A stretch of 64,000 nucleotides of DNA, taken from the NCBI RefSeq assembly GCF_000970025.1, contig NZ_CP009528.1, forward strand, positions 1,165,168 through 1,229,167, written 5' to 3'. This stretch comes from Methanosarcina barkeri MS. Lineage in GTDB: Archaea; Halobacteriota; Methanosarcinia; Methanosarcinales; Methanosarcinaceae. The notes beneath the pieces were generated by a model. The model saw only the letters and a program-made list of their open reading frames with translations. It had not been told where the DNA came from and did not search any database. The translations under genes and the position numbers were made by a program. Below are positions 1-12,015 of this stretch, in pieces (the stretch's first letter is position 1; each line of letters starts with the position of its first letter).

Positions 1-1
1 T

Positions 2-604
2 AAGGAACTTGAACCTCTTCCTGGAAGGACCCTTGATGAGACAATTGAAATGAGCATCATGCAGAAGCTCGGAAAGGCCAGAGACGAGACCGGTAACATA
101 GCAGACAGCCATATGGGACTTGAAAACCCGGCAGTTATTATGGCCCGTTCAGGGGCAAGAGGTTCCATCCTGAACCTTACTCAGATGGCGGCCTGTGTTG
201 GTCAGCAGGCAGTGCGTGGTGAACGTATCCGCAGAGGGTATGCAGGCAGGACATTACCTCATTTCCAGAAGGGGGATCTTGGTTCGGACGCCCATGGTTT
301 CGTAAAGGCAAGCTACAAAAGCGGGCTTAACCCGACTGAATATTTCTTCCATGCAATTGGTGGTAGGGAAGGTCTTGTGGACACTGCAGTCAGGACATCA
401 CAATCAGGGTACCTGCAGAGAAGGCTTGTCAATGCGCTCCAGGACTTGGAGGTCCAGTATGACCTTACAGTCAGGGATACCAGAGGTGTGCTCGTGCAGT
501 TTAAGTATGGAGAAGATGGGATTAACCCCACAAAAAGCGATTTCAGCAAACCCGATACAATCCACAGAATTGTCAATTCCGTAGTAAACCGGGAGGTGGC
601 CTGA
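2..604 (+). CDS. rpoA1: RNA polymerase subunit A' (C-terminal part, cut by window edge)
   Basis: The open frame enters from the left edge and runs 200 codons to a TGA at 602-604. It encodes the C-terminal end of the archaeal counterpart of the N-terminal two thirds of bacterial beta-prime. Family-typical stretches are visible: [20 protein letters not shown], a [16 protein letters not shown] block and [20 protein letters not shown], which lie near the bridge helix of the active centre. The first internal ATG (50) is not a start. The stop overlaps the ATG of rpoA2 (TGATGA), so the two halves of the largest subunit are translationally coupled, as in other euryarchaea. Identification is secure; the start lies outside the window. 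Confidence 0.97.
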   Translation, partial: KELEPLPGRTLDETIEMSIMQKLGKARDETGNIADSHMGLENPAVIMARSGARGSILNLTQMAACVGQQAVRGERIRRGYAGRTLPHFQKGDLGSDAHGFVKASYKSGLNPTEYFFHAIGGREGLVDTAVRTSQSGYLQRRLVNALQDLEVQYDLTVRDTRGVLVQFKYGEDGINPTKSDFSKPDTIHRIVNSVVNREVA

Positions 605-1836
605 TGAGTATCAGTGAAAGTACAATCGATAGTATGATAAAGGATCTGCCCCTCCCTTCGAATATCCTTAATACTCTAAGAGAGGATGTCATCAAAGCCG
701 GAGTAAGTAAGAAGGAAATGGAAGAGATTGTAGAACAGGTAATGGAAGAGTATCATACCTCATGCATTGAGCCCTGTGACGCTGCCGGTGTGGTTGCAGC
801 TCAGTCCATAGGGGAGCCGGGTACCCAGATGACAATGCGTACCTTCCACTACGCTGGTGTGGCCGAGATTAACGTTACTCTCGGTCTGCCCCGTCTTATA
901 GAAATTGTGGATGCTCGAAAAATTCCGAGTACTCCTATGATGACAATTGCCCTTTCTAAAGAGAATCCTGAAGATTATGCTTACGACAGGGAAAAGACAA
1001 GAGCTCTTGCCTGGGAGATTGAAGCAACGAAAATTGACCATATCGCTGATGTGACCACTGATCTTTCCCAGATGAAATTGATAATTGACCTGCATGAGAA
1101 GGCGATGGAAGGCAGGAATATTACTATAGATCAGGTAAAAGAAAAGTTCAATGAAGAATTGAACGTAATGGTTACCATTTCCCCGGATATAGATAACCAG
1201 ATTATCATTGCTCCGGGAGAGCCTTCTTACAGGGAGCTTCTCCAGCTTGCAAAAAGTATCCACAATGTCACCCTTAAAGGGATAGAAGGAATCAAACGTG
1301 TGGTAGTCCGCAAGGAAGGAGAAGAATACACACTATATACCGAAGGTTCGGCCCTGCGTGAAGTGCTTCAGTTCGATGGTGTGGACAAGACAAGAACAAG
1401 TACAAATAATATTAACGAAATTTATGAAGTGCTTGGAGTCGAAGCTGCAAGGAATGCGATTATTAAAGAAGCGACAGACACCCTGCGCGAACAGGGTCTT
1501 ACTGTGGATATCCGGCATATTATGCTCGTGGCCGATCTCATGACCTGTGATGGGGAAGTAAAACAGATCGGAAGGCATGGAATTTCAGGTGAAAAGGCAA
1601 GTGTCTTTGCCCGTGCAGCTTTCGAAGTTACGGTAAATCATCTGCTGGATGCAGGGATGCGTGGGGATGTGGATCAGCTCCAGGGGGTCACGGAAAATAT
1701 TATCGTTGGCCAGCCTATCCGTATGGGTACGGGAGACGTGCATCTTATAACCAGAAGAAGAGAGGAAATCGAAGAAGCAGTAAAAGCTGCAGAAGCAGCA
1801 GAAGCAGTAAAAGCTGCAGAAGCAGCAGAAGAGTGA
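604..1836 (+). CDS. rpoA2: RNA polymerase subunit A''
   Basis: A 410-residue protein, the C-terminal third of the largest RNA polymerase subunit. Residues about 59-85 ([16 protein letters not shown], then [10 protein letters not shown]) are the invariant trigger-loop region. A second hallmark, [19 protein letters not shown], lies near residue 320. The ATG overlaps the rpoA1 stop, preceded by GGAGGTGG as ribosome binding site. The last 20 residues are an odd low-complexity tail: the nine-residue unit AVKAAEAAE occurs twice (27-nt repeat, about 1773-1826). The core ends before this at the usual [10 protein letters not shown], so the tail looks like a lineage-specific microsatellite expansion. 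Confidence 0.97.
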   Translation: MSISESTIDSMIKDLPLPSNILNTLREDVIKAGVSKKEMEEIVEQVMEEYHTSCIEPCDAAGVVAAQSIGEPGTQMTMRTFHYAGVAEINVTLGLPRLIEIVDARKIPSTPMMTIALSKENPEDYAYDREKTRALAWEIEATKIDHIADVTTDLSQMKLIIDLHEKAMEGRNITIDQVKEKFNEELNVMVTISPDIDNQIIIAPGEPSYRELLQLAKSIHNVTLKGIEGIKRVVVRKEGEEYTLYTEGSALREVLQFDGVDKTRTSTNNINEIYEVLGVEAARNAIIKEATDTLREQGLTVDIRHIMLVADLMTCDGEVKQIGRHGISGEKASVFARAAFEVTVNHLLDAGMRGDVDQLQGVTENIIVGQPIRMGTGDVHLITRRREEIEEAVKAAEAAEAVKAAEAAEE

Positions 1837-2091
1837 AAGGTTTCAGGGCAAAAAACTTGAAACTCAACCTATAATTATTTAAATTCGTAGCCTGATAGAA
1901 GACCACTTCAGATCAGGTATATATTACCTTTACGAAACTTGGAAAATCCTGATGCAGAAACTCGAGTCTGCTAGGCTCATAACCAGAAAATAAATATAAG
2001 GCATCAGGTATTTAGAGTACCATATATTCACCGAGCTTGGAAAATCTTTATTAGGAAAGAGATAGAGTAGACGAGCTCATTTGAGACAGAG
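1837..2091. other. Spacer with a degenerate duplication
   Basis: The 255-nt spacer between rpoA2 and rpl30e has no credible gene. Two related segments of about 75 nt follow each other (about 1911-1982 and 2002-2081). Each starts with ATCAGGTAT, contains CTTGGAAAATC and ends with GCTCAT. This points to an old tandem duplication of leader sequence. A promoter or processing site could lie here, but I see no clear TATA box. Confidence 0.4.
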
Positions 2092-2094
2092 TTG

Positions 2095-2391
2095 ATGAAA
2101 ATGAAGATCAATGTTGATAAATCTCTTATCAAGGCTGTGAAAACAGGAAATGTAATAGTTGGAGCCAAACGGACCGTGGATGCAGCTAAAGATGGTTCTG
2201 CAAAAATGGTGGTCCTGGCATCAAACTGCCCCGAAGAAATTAAAACGAAAGTTCAGGCAACAAATGTCCCTGTCCTGGAATACGAAGGTACAAGTGTGGA
2301 ACTCGGGCCCATATGTGGTAAGCCCTTTACGATTGCAGCCATGGCAATCCTCGATGTAGGAGAATCCGATATTCTGGCTGCTACAGTTTAA
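2095..2391 (+). CDS. rpl30e: Large-subunit ribosomal protein L30e
   Basis: A 98-residue archaeal L30e homologue, a member of the L7Ae/L30e/S12e kink-turn-binding fold. Hallmarks are [17 protein letters not shown] near the N-terminus, [12 protein letters not shown] in the middle and [20 protein letters not shown] near the end. Starts possible are TTG at 2092 or ATG at 2095; ATG is preferred, and neither has a strong ribosome binding site. It sits between rpoA2 and nusA, the conserved euryarchaeal order, and belongs to the ribosome's large subunit. Confidence 0.93.
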   Translation: MKMKINVDKSLIKAVKTGNVIVGAKRTVDAAKDGSAKMVVLASNCPEEIKTKVQATNVPVLEYEGTSVELGPICGKPFTIAAMAILDVGESDILAATV

Positions 2392-2411
2392 TAGAAGGAG
2401 TTGGCAACGTC

Positions 2412-2837
2412 TTGGGTGAAATAAGACTTACTGCAGAAAGCATCCAGTACATTGCGTTATTTGAAAATATGACAAGAGCTAAAATCCTCGACTGTATCCC
2501 TGAAGAGGAAAGGCTCGTATATGTCGTAAAACAGGGTGATATGGGACTTGCTATAGGCAGAAATGGGGAGAATATAAACCGTGTTAAAAAGGCTCTGGAC
2601 AAACCAATAGAACTTGTGGAATATTCAGATGAACCTGTCACCTTCCTGAAGAACGCCTTCGGACCTGTGTCCGTGAGTTCGGTAAACATTATAACCAAAA
2701 ATGGCAAGCGATTAGCTTATGTAGAGGTACCCAATAAAGAGAAGGGGCTTGCCATAGGCCGCAATGGGAAAAATATAGAAAAAGTAAAGATGCTTGCCCG
2801 TCGCCATCATAATATAGAAGATGTGATCCTGCAGTAA
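2412..2837 (+). CDS. nusA: NusA-like transcription factor (two KH domains)
   Basis: A 141-residue short archaeal NusA. It lacks the S1 and N-terminal domains of bacterial NusA and consists of two KH RNA-binding domains. Both carry the glycine loop: IGRNGENINRVKKAL near residues 53-67 and IGRNGKNIEKVKMLARRH near 115-132. The start is a TTG at 2412, 20 nt after the rpl30e stop, with GAAGGAG (2395-2401) as ribosome binding site. It lies upstream of rps12 as in most euryarchaea and probably binds nascent RNA during elongation. Confidence 0.93.
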   Translation: MGEIRLTAESIQYIALFENMTRAKILDCIPEEERLVYVVKQGDMGLAIGRNGENINRVKKALDKPIELVEYSDEPVTFLKNAFGPVSVSSVNIITKNGKRLAYVEVPNKEKGLAIGRNGKNIEKVKMLARRHHNIEDVILQ

Positions 2838-2865
2838 TCTAACTTAATTTACATTGATCCATTAA

Positions 2866-3935
<1,070 letters not shown>

Positions 3936-4003
3936 TTGCTTATGCGGGTTGCCTCGATATAAGAAATTTAAATCTAGATTACATTTGTTTAAAAGGTATT
4001 AGC

Positions 4004-6196
4004 ATGGGACGAAGGAAGAAGATGGTCGAGCGCGTAACTACGCTCATGAGTGAACCGACAAAGATCAGAAATATCGGGATCGTTGCGCACATCGACCACG
4101 GAAAAACTACATTATCGGACAACCTATTAGCCGGTGCCGGCATGATTTCGAAGGAACTTGCAGGCAGACAGTTATTCATGGATTCCGACGAAGAGGAACA
4201 GGAAAGAGGTATCACTATCGATTCCTCTAACGTTTCCATGGTTCACAATTTTGATAATGAAGACTACCTGATTAACCTGATCGATACCCCAGGACACGTT
4301 GACTTTGGTGGGGACGTCACTCGTGCCATGAGAGCTGTGGACGGAGCTGTTGTTGTCGTGGACGCAGTTGAAGGTACAATGCCCCAGACCGAAACTGTGC
4401 TGAGGCAGGCACTCAGGGAACATGTCAGACCTGTACTTTTCGTTAACAAGGTCGACAGGCTAATCAACGAGCTCCAGGTTGATTCCCAGGAAATGCAGAT
4501 CCGTCTTGGAAAAGTCATTGATCACGTGAACAAGCTCATCAAGAACATGAACCCTGAAAAATACAAGGAAGGTTGGAGAGTCGATGCTGCAGCCGGAACT
4601 GTTGCTTTTGGGTCAGCTCTTTATAACTGGGCAATCAGTGTGCCCATGATGAAGAAAACAGGGGTCTCTTTTAGGGATGTATATGATTACTGTAAGGCTG
4701 GAGACATGAAGTCCCTGGCAGAAAAGTGTCCTCTGCACGAAGCTGTTCTTGATATGGTTATTCACTTCCTGCCAAATCCTCTTGAAGCCCAGAAGGACAG
4801 AGTAAAGGTAATCTGGCATGGAGACGAGAACTCTGAAATCGGAACTTCAATGACCCATGCAAATGCAGACGGAGACCTTGCCTTCATGGTAACTGACATT
4901 TCAGTTGACCCACACGCAGGTGAAGTTGCAACAGGAAGGCTATTCAGCGGTTCTTTCAGCCGTGGTATGGAGGTCTTTACCTCAGGAACTGCAAAGAAAA
5001 GCAGAGTTCAGCAGGTCAGTATCTTCATGGGTCCGGAAAGGCTTGAAGTGGACAAGATTCCTGCAGGAAACATTGCTGCAGTTACCGGTTTAAAAGATGC
5101 AATCGTAGGGTCCACAGTAACGACCCTTGAGGGCATGGAGCCTTTCGAAAGCATCAGGCACGTGAGTGAACCTGTAGTGACTGTGGCGGTAGAAGCAAAG
5201 CATACCAAAGACCTGCCCAAATTAATCGAAGTACTCAGACAGGTTGCAAAGGAAGACCCGACTCTTCAGATCACTCTTGATGAGGAAACCGGGGAACACC
5301 TGATGGCAGGTATGGGAGAACTTCACCTTGAGGTTATTGCCCACAGGATCGAAAGGGACAAGAATGTGGAAATTACCACAAGCAAGCCAATTGTCGTTTA
5401 TAGGGAAACCATTAAGAAGAAGATCGAACCTGTAGAAGGAAAGTCTCCAAACAGGCATAACAGGTTCTATATCTATGTGGAACCCCTTGATCTTGAGATT
5501 GTCAGTGCTATCAAAGCCGGCGATATCCATATGAATCTGCCCGAGCTTGAACGCAGGCAGAAACTCATCGATCTCGGAATGAATAAAGAAGAAGCAAAAG
5601 GCATTGTCGGGATCTTCAATTCCAATATCTTCATTGATATGACCAAAGGTATCCAGTACCTGAACGAGACAATGGAACTCATACTTGATGGGTTTGAGGA
5701 AGTCATGCGTGCAGGTCCGCTCACAAGGGAACCTGTAGCAAACGTGAAATGTGTGCTTGTAGATGCAAAGCTTCACGAAGACGCAATTCACAGAGGTCCG
5801 GCTCAGGTTATTCCAGCTTCAAGGCAGGCAATTCAGGCAGGCATGCTTATGGCAGATGACACTCTGCTCGAACCTTATCAGAAGGTTTTTGTTCAGGTGC
5901 CCCAGCTTTTAATGGGTGGTGCAACAAAGGAACTTCAGGGCCGCCGTGGAATTATCCTTAACATGAGTACGGAAGGAGACCTGGCAATTATTGAGGCCAG
6001 AGTGCCTGTAGCTGAGATGTTTGGATTTGCAGGTGAGATCAGGTCTGCAACTGAAGGACGTGCTATGTGGAGCACCGAATTCGGAGGCTTTGATATTGTG
6101 CCTACCAGCATTCAGAATGACATTGTAGGCCAGATTAGAGAAAGGAAGGGCTTGAAGAAAGAATTGCCCAAGGCTTCTGACTTCCTTTCAATGTAA
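4004..6196 (+). CDS. fusA: Translation elongation factor EF-2
   Basis: A 730-residue archaeal EF-2, the GTPase that drives ribosomal translocation. GTP-binding motifs are AHIDHGKT (residues 28-35), [16 protein letters not shown] and NKVD. Domain IV contains [18 protein letters not shown], where the His of IHRGPAQ is the diphthamide site. Length and domain order fit the family. It follows rps7 after a 68-nt spacer in the standard archaeal str operon. Identification is secure. Confidence 0.98.
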   Translation: MGRRKKMVERVTTLMSEPTKIRNIGIVAHIDHGKTTLSDNLLAGAGMISKELAGRQLFMDSDEEEQERGITIDSSNVSMVHNFDNEDYLINLIDTPGHVDFGGDVTRAMRAVDGAVVVVDAVEGTMPQTETVLRQALREHVRPVLFVNKVDRLINELQVDSQEMQIRLGKVIDHVNKLIKNMNPEKYKEGWRVDAAAGTVAFGSALYNWAISVPMMKKTGVSFRDVYDYCKAGDMKSLAEKCPLHEAVLDMVIHFLPNPLEAQKDRVKVIWHGDENSEIGTSMTHANADGDLAFMVTDISVDPHAGEVATGRLFSGSFSRGMEVFTSGTAKKSRVQQVSIFMGPERLEVDKIPAGNIAAVTGLKDAIVGSTVTTLEGMEPFESIRHVSEPVVTVAVEAKHTKDLPKLIEVLRQVAKEDPTLQITLDEETGEHLMAGMGELHLEVIAHRIERDKNVEITTSKPIVVYRETIKKKIEPVEGKSPNRHNRFYIYVEPLDLEIVSAIKAGDIHMNLPELERRQKLIDLGMNKEEAKGIVGIFNSNIFIDMTKGIQYLNETMELILDGFEEVMRAGPLTREPVANVKCVLVDAKLHEDAIHRGPAQVIPASRQAIQAGMLMADDTLLEPYQKVFVQVPQLLMGGATKELQGRRGIILNMSTEGDLAIIEARVPVAEMFGFAGEIRSATEGRAMWSTEFGGFDIVPTSIQNDIVGQIRERKGLKKELPKASDFLSM

Positions 6197-6538
6197 GCGG
6201 AATCTCTTCCGCTTTTCCTTAATATTACCTATCCTCAGACAGGATAGACAAGAGCACCCGGACCGATCTGGAAGGGAAGAGCATCCCTATCGGTTCGGGA
6301 ATACGGCCAATCGGAAAACTTTAAAATAAGGTATGCCTATATTGGGAAAAGCAGTCCAGACTACTGGAAATATATAAAGTGGCGGTTCACGAAGGTATCC
6401 AAAAAAGGAAAACTGACAATATTGATCGGATAAAAGAATATAGAAAAGATGAGCCAATATTGAGATCCGCCCTAATCTTAATATAGTAAATATTTGATAT
6501 ACGAATGAAACTCATCCATAATTACAGGAGATTATAAT
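6197..6538 (+). promoter_or_regulatory. Leader region upstream of tuf, probable promoter
   Basis: The 342-nt gap between fusA and tuf has no gene. An A/T-rich box TATATAAA at about 6371-6378 is a fair archaeal TATA candidate and would give a leader of roughly 140 nt. AGGAG at 6528-6532 just before the tuf ATG is the ribosome binding site. An extra promoter for the abundant EF-1A is plausible, but the exact start site is inference. Confidence 0.4.
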
Positions 6539-7807
6539 ATGGCATCTGATAAACCGCACATGAACTTAGCAGTGATTGGTCACATTGACCACGGAAAATC
6601 AACATTTGTAGGACGCTTAATGTACGAAGCAGGAGCTGTACCTGCACACGTTATCGAGAAGTATAAGGAAGAAGCAAAGCAGAAGGGCAAGGAATCCTTC
6701 GCCTTCGCATGGGTTATGGACTCTCTTAAGGAAGAGCGTGAAAGAGGTATCACAATTGACATCGCTCACAAGAGATTTGACACAGATAAGTTCTACTTCA
6801 CAGTAGTAGACTGTCCAGGCCACCGTGACTTCGTAAAGAACATGATCACAGGTGCTTCCCAGGCTGACGCCGCTGTCCTTGTTGTTGCAGCTCCTGACGG
6901 TGTAATGGCCCAGACTAAGGAACACATTTTCCTTTCCAGAACTCTTGGTATCAACCAGCTTATTGTTGCAGTCAACAAGATGGATGCAGTTGAATACAGC
7001 GAGAAGAGATACAAGGAAGTTGTCGAGCAGGTCTCCGGTATCCTTAAGATGATCGGGTTCAAGCCAAGTGATATTCCATTTGTCCCAACCTCTGCATTCT
7101 ACGGCGACAATGTTGTAAATCACAGTGAAAAGACCCCCTGGTATAAGGGAGTAACTATGATGGAAGCTCTTAACAACCTCAAAGTGCCAGAAAAACCATC
7201 CACCCTTCCTCTCAGGATCCCTGTGGAAGATGCATACACAATTTCCGGTATCGGAACCGTGCCTGTAGGCAGAGTCGAAACCGGTACCATGAAGAAGGGC
7301 GACAAGGTAGTCTTCATGCCAGGCGGAGCATCCGGTGAAGTTAAGTCCATTGAGATGCACCATGAAGAAATTCCACAGGCCCTTCCAGGAGACAACATTG
7401 GCTGGAACGTTCGTGGTATCGGCAAGGCCGATGTCCGCAGAGGAGACGTTTGTGGCCATACTGACAACCCACCAAAAGTAGCTGATACGTTTGTAGGACA
7501 GATTGTCGTTCTGCAGCACCCATCCGCAATCACTGCCGGATACACTCCTGTTTTCCACGCCCACACTTCCCAGATCGCATGCCAGCTGATCGAGCTTAAC
7601 AAGAAGCTGGACCCGAAGACCGGGCAGGTAAAGGAAGAAAACCCGACCTTCCTTAAGGCCGGAGATGCAGCAGTCGTTACCATCAAACCAACAAAGCCGA
7701 TGGTTATCGAGCCAGTAAAAGAAATTCCACAGCTCGGCAGGTTCGCTATCCGTGATATGGGTATGACAATTGCCGCCGGCATGTGTATGAGTGTTAAACA
7801 GAAGTAA
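6539..7807 (+). CDS. tuf: Translation elongation factor EF-1A
   Basis: A 422-residue archaeal EF-1 alpha, which delivers aminoacyl-tRNA to the ribosome. GTPase motifs are GHIDHGKST (residues 14-22), [21 protein letters not shown] and NKMD; domains II and III follow ([21 protein letters not shown]). The start ATG follows AGGAGATTATAAT. The next gene, rps10, begins 36 nt after the stop, and tuf-rps10 is the usual archaeal pair. Confidence 0.98.
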   Translation: MASDKPHMNLAVIGHIDHGKSTFVGRLMYEAGAVPAHVIEKYKEEAKQKGKESFAFAWVMDSLKEERERGITIDIAHKRFDTDKFYFTVVDCPGHRDFVKNMITGASQADAAVLVVAAPDGVMAQTKEHIFLSRTLGINQLIVAVNKMDAVEYSEKRYKEVVEQVSGILKMIGFKPSDIPFVPTSAFYGDNVVNHSEKTPWYKGVTMMEALNNLKVPEKPSTLPLRIPVEDAYTISGIGTVPVGRVETGTMKKGDKVVFMPGGASGEVKSIEMHHEEIPQALPGDNIGWNVRGIGKADVRRGDVCGHTDNPPKVADTFVGQIVVLQHPSAITAGYTPVFHAHTSQIACQLIELNKKLDPKTGQVKEENPTFLKAGDAAVVTIKPTKPMVIEPVKEIPQLGRFAIRDMGMTIAAGMCMSVKQK

Positions 7808-8152
<345 letters not shown>

Positions 8153-8655
8153 ACGAGAAATAGAGACAGGCTACAGAAATCTTCTGTACCCGGTCTTGCA
8201 AACCTCTTTTCCACTTCTTTACTTTAGAATAGATTATTTTCCTCAGTATAAATTTATGAGGAATCTGCCGGCGGCCGTCAACTCAGACGCCCTCTCCGCC
8301 AGCGTTTCTGCAAATTTTATCTTCTTGTAAATCTGATCTTGCTTAAATATGGGTTTGCAGATATTTTCCTTAATGGCATCTTTTTTTACTCATTTTTCCT
8401 TATTTTACCTTTTTTCCCTTATTCCTCTTTTTCTTTATTTTCATTCGAACACCCCGCTAGCTTGCTGCGGGGATGGAAAACTTCCCCGAGAACCATTGTT
8501 AAATAACTACCTTATATTTTTAGCTACATTTGTACTGTAAATGAAACTCAGACATGCAAACCATTGTGTCTATAGAATAAAATACCACATGGTTTTTTGT
8601 ATGAAATATCGGAAAAAACTTCTTTTAGATGCTGAAATCATTAGTTTTTTGAAAA
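8153..8655. other. Non-coding gap after the ribosomal operon, with one GC hairpin
   Basis: About 500 nt with no gene I can support; a hydrophobic 63-codon frame at 8349 looks accidental (T-rich DNA). At 8452-8472 CCCCGC and GCGGGG form a six-pair GC stem around a nine-nt loop, standing out in otherwise T-rich sequence. It is about 300 nt from rps10, so a role as terminator or processing site is only a guess. Confidence 0.35.
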
Positions 8656-9770
8656 CTATACACTTTGGAATTGGTGAAAAATACTGTTGATCTCGTTTCG
8701 AGAACTGTCGTAGATTAGCTTTTTTTCGATAGGCACGGAATCGGCAGACATCAAAGAAATCTGCTTTGCCTGGTTATTTTTCAGAGTTGCCGGGTTTTCG
8801 AGGGTATAAAGATGATATTCAAAAAGAGCTTCTTCGGAAAAGGGCGTCTGCGATGCCGCTTCACCAGCCACGGCTTTTTCTTCAGTACGCAGAGTCGCGG
8901 GCTGAGAAACACGGTTTATCTGACCTGAAACGAGTTTCAATACTGCGTTTTCAAAGGTCATTCCTGCCCTATTGTCACAATATTAACTCATCCTCGAAGG
9001 TCAGCTTCGGTATTCTCCGCATTACTCATCAGGACATAAGCCGCTTTCCAGCTTATACCGCTCGTCAGGTAGGAAATCATAAGTTTACGGGTTCCAGATA
9101 CAGGAGAATAAATCTGCCATATCAGTGCAGGCTTTATCGAAAGTCCTGATGAATCTGCAAGCTCGATTTTTGAAAAAGCCTCAAGTACCACAACTTTTTT
9201 TGCTTTAGTCTCAAGGACAACGCTATTTCCTGTATGGCTCAACAGTATACCGGTGTACGTTTCGCCGTTTCTGTTAGTTACATTAACTTCTCTGCCAAGG
9301 TATTTCTCAAGCAGGTTCGAACTGCTTAAAAGATCGTATTCATAGTTTTGCTCAAGTAAAACAGTGTCCTTATTTTCAGGATCTTTGATTATAACAGAGC
9401 CGGGATCAATTCTGGAAGTAATATCCGTGTATTTAACCTGATTGACCCCATTATCGAGGTTGATTTCTCGCCTTTCTTTCACAAGGGCAATCCCCTGCTC
9501 ATAAATAGTTAGCTCAAGATCCTTACCGGCTTCGATCTTTCCTGCTTCAATACTTCCTGCTTCAACATTTCCAGAAGCCAGAATACCCGATGGAGATGCA
9601 GCTGGAATTTCCACAGAGATTACTTAATTTGACCCGACTGGATTCTTTTCGCTGCCGGACAGATTTGCCTGAGCAATGCTTTCTGGATTTGGAGACATAT
9701 AAGCTGAAAAAAGTAATGCAAGCCCAATAAGCACTGTAATGATCCATAAAAAGTATTTCCCCACTCTCAT
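8656..9770 (-). pseudogene. Broken DUF4139-type exported protein
   Basis: Read from 9770, the product starts with a signal-like segment (MRVGKYFLWIITVLIGLAL) and continues into a DUF4139 protein: ELTIYEQGIALVKERREI, SGTRKLMISYLTSGISWKA and, after a break, MTFENAVLKLVSGQINRV and EYHLYTLENPATLKNNQ. Disablements I can see are a TAA in frame about 49 codons in (before VISVEIPAAS), a TGA where the family has Trp near 8988, a 1-nt loss a few codons later, and loss of the C-terminal half, ending at 8656. The remaining text is clear enough to reconstruct. Its original function is unknown. Confidence 0.8.
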
Positions 9771-9841
9771 GTATAATTAATTAGGGCCTGATTTATATAT
9801 ACATAATTTTTGTGTTCTTTTAGATATTGAACTGTGGGTTT

Positions 9842-10075
9842 TTAATTTCCTGCTGGATGTCGGACTAACAATGCAAGAATAAGGCACAATATCGTCGGAA
9901 TAATCAACAGAAACATTGTATCAGAAAGCGACCCAATCAGATCAGCAGTCCATTCGATAACCGCGGCTCCTATTCCTCCAGCACCCATACAAAGCCCGAG
10001 AATAAAGCCTGATGCGAAAGCGACGTTTTTTGGAGGAGTTCCTGCGTCATTGTAACCGATGTCACATCGCAGAAA
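9842..10075 (-). pseudogene. C-terminal remnant of an MFS transporter
   Basis: The minus strand encodes a last transmembrane pair, NVAFASGFILGLCMGAGGIG followed by AAVIEWTADLIGS and a hydrophobic helix, ending in TAA at 9842. It resembles the end of fosmidomycin-resistance-like major facilitator proteins. Just upstream the reading VTMTQELL lies in another frame, so a 1-nt deletion separates the two parts, and nothing further upstream is recognisable. Family assignment rests on the short conserved stretch only. Confidence 0.55.
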
Positions 10076-10367
10076 CAGATAAAAACAGTTGCATTAATGG
10101 TAATCCCTTCCTGGATGCATGTAATTCTTTTGATATATTATCTCGATAAATTAGACAATTGCCTGGGTATATAAAAGAATAGCTAAAGTATAACTTACAG
10201 TAAATTTTTTGTTTACTTTCCTGGAAATTGAGATTCGGGTCTTCGTGGTTTCGTGCGGATGACAATCTTCAGATTAAACAGGGTGAGTGATAAAGCTCTC
10301 TGTAGATATTTAAGGCCTTAAGTCCACAACTTGAGTACACAAAACTACGAAGAATAAAAAAGATTAA

Positions 10368-11102
10368 TCAAGTCTGGCTTCTTTTCTTTGCAAGAACCAT
10401 ATGTGGAGGCTGGATATAACCTGCTTCATGACCAGACGGATCATTCCGTTCCAAAAACGCATCATAATCTTTCAAAAATCTCCATGAAACGGCCTCAAAC
10501 CCATGAGATTGTGCAAGGGCAGTTATCCTCTCAGGTGTATTGTTTTTTGCAAGGGGCAGATTCGGCTTAACACCAGAATACAATTCATTAAACTTTTCAT
10601 AACGACTGCTTTTCTTCTCTGTCCCATCAGGGTTCTGGAACCACAAACCATCAACTATCATCATAAGGCCACCGTCTTTTAAAAGCCGGCAACACTCACT
10701 CATAAACTTATCCGGTTGAGGCAGAGTCCAGAGAAGATACTTGCTCAAAACGAAATCATACTCTCCGTCATTTAGAGGAATTTCTTCTGCATCTCCCTGT
10801 ACTAACGAAACATCTACACCTTTTTCTTTTGCATTTTCTGCTGCTTTTTCAAGCATATTTTCTGACAAATCAACACCGGTTACATCATGTCCCATTGTGG
10901 CAAGAGATATTGCAAGAAGCCCAGTACCTGTTCCAACTTCTACTGCACGGATTTTTTTGTCCGTTAGCAGAATTTCAGAAAAAACAGATTTCCAAATTTC
11001 CATTTCCTCATCCATACATTTGGCATATTCTGTGTGATAATCAGAACTCCTGTAGTCCCAGTATTCTAAGATTTTATCTTTCATTTCTAATATTTCATTC
11101 AT
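10368..11102 (-). CDS. Class I SAM-dependent methyltransferase
   Basis: A 244-residue Rossmann-fold methyltransferase. Motif I is VEVGTGTGLLAISLA, followed by the acidic residue at the end of strand 2 (VTGVDLSENML) and a QGDAEEIPL segment, typical of the UbiE/Methyltransf_11 group. The start at 11102 has GAGGGA upstream. It is clearly paralogous to the methyltransferase at 15533: both have LLWTLPQPDKF/LLWTLTDHDKF, F-SECCR and DG-WFQ. It stands alone on the minus strand about 0.9 kb from the importer cluster on the other strand. Substrate unknown; a link to the importer is inferred from the paralogy. Confidence 0.85.
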   Translation of the reverse strand: MNEILEMKDKILEYWDYRSSDYHTEYAKCMDEEMEIWKSVFSEILLTDKKIRAVEVGTGTGLLAISLATMGHDVTGVDLSENMLEKAAENAKEKGVDVSLVQGDAEEIPLNDGEYDFVLSKYLLWTLPQPDKFMSECCRLLKDGGLMMIVDGLWFQNPDGTEKKSSRYEKFNELYSGVKPNLPLAKNNTPERITALAQSHGFEAVSWRFLKDYDAFLERNDPSGHEAGYIQPPHMVLAKKRSQT

Positions 11103-11520
11103 TTTCTATCCCTCAAATAAAATTGGCATTAAACTGTCTCTATCAGAACAACATGTTATTCAGAGCGAAAAAGTTTGTAACAGAATTGATTGGGATTAAC
11201 GGCATCTCATCCTGAATAACTGCTGAACCTCGTCATAAAGTGACTTTGTCATAAAGTGCGTAACGATAGTTGATATTCTGAAAGCTGATGACAGTCCGTG
11301 ATTTTGGTATCTTTTTTAATAAAATTACATCTGCATAGTAATAATAAAACACTAATTGATATTACTCTTTATAAAGATTGTGCATTTAAATCATCATAAT
11401 TAACAATAAATTATTAACTATACTCTTTATTTCATAATCTAAATAATATATTTAACTACTAATTTATATCCCGATTATGTATGGGATTCTAAATAGTAGG
11501 AATGAACACAGGTGGTTTAA
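11103..11520. other. AT-rich intergenic region
   Basis: About 400 nt between two divergent methyltransferase sequences. It is strongly AT-rich towards 11340-11470, with several TATA-like stretches, and probably holds promoters for both directions. No gene or repeat array is evident. Confidence 0.35.
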
Positions 11521-11905
11521 ATGGCGGATGCCACCTTAAAAAAGAGATCAGAAATTACTGGGATGAAGGAACCTGGAATTATGACTGTTTACGTAAACCA
11601 TGGAATGAAGATCGAGGGTGAAAGAGAGTTCTGGAAAGAAGCTTTTTCCATCAAACTGCCTAAAAATCTTGCCTAAAAGACCTATAGATGTTCTGGATGT
11701 TGATGCGGAACCGGTACAATGGGATTAGTTCTTCTGAGATGGAACATCGTGTCGGGACACCGTGTCAAGGAAATTGATTCTTCAGAAAATATAAAGAGTA
11801 TTGGGCGAGAAAAGGCAAAATATCCGGGCTTTCAGTGACATTTGAAATAGGAAATTCTGAACAAAATCACCGATACGGTTTACTGGACCGTTTCTATTTC
11901 AAAAA
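11521..11905 (+). pseudogene. Broken class I methyltransferase
   Basis: Reading in several frames gives the parts of a SAM methyltransferase: RNYWDEGTWNYDCLRKPWNE, then after a frameshift EREFWKEAFSIKLPKNL, a stop, PIDVLDV, and after another shift CGTGTMGLVLLR (motif I) and GHRVKEIDSSENI. Later parts (PGFSVTFEIGN) are still readable. At least two frameshifts and one stop make it non-functional. It is the third methyltransferase sequence around the importer cluster, beside the genes at 10368 and 15533. Confidence 0.7.
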
Positions 11906-12015
11906 ACTAAAAATTTTATCAAATTTTCTGCATAACTATAAAATAAAATCACACAATTTAAATATACATTATATATAACTTAGTTAAAAATAGTGTTAAT
12001 ATCTATTAAATATTT

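Noticed and set aside
8349-8540. Hydrophobic 63-codon frame after rps10
   Set aside because: Composition follows T-rich DNA, no ribosome binding site and no homologous motif.
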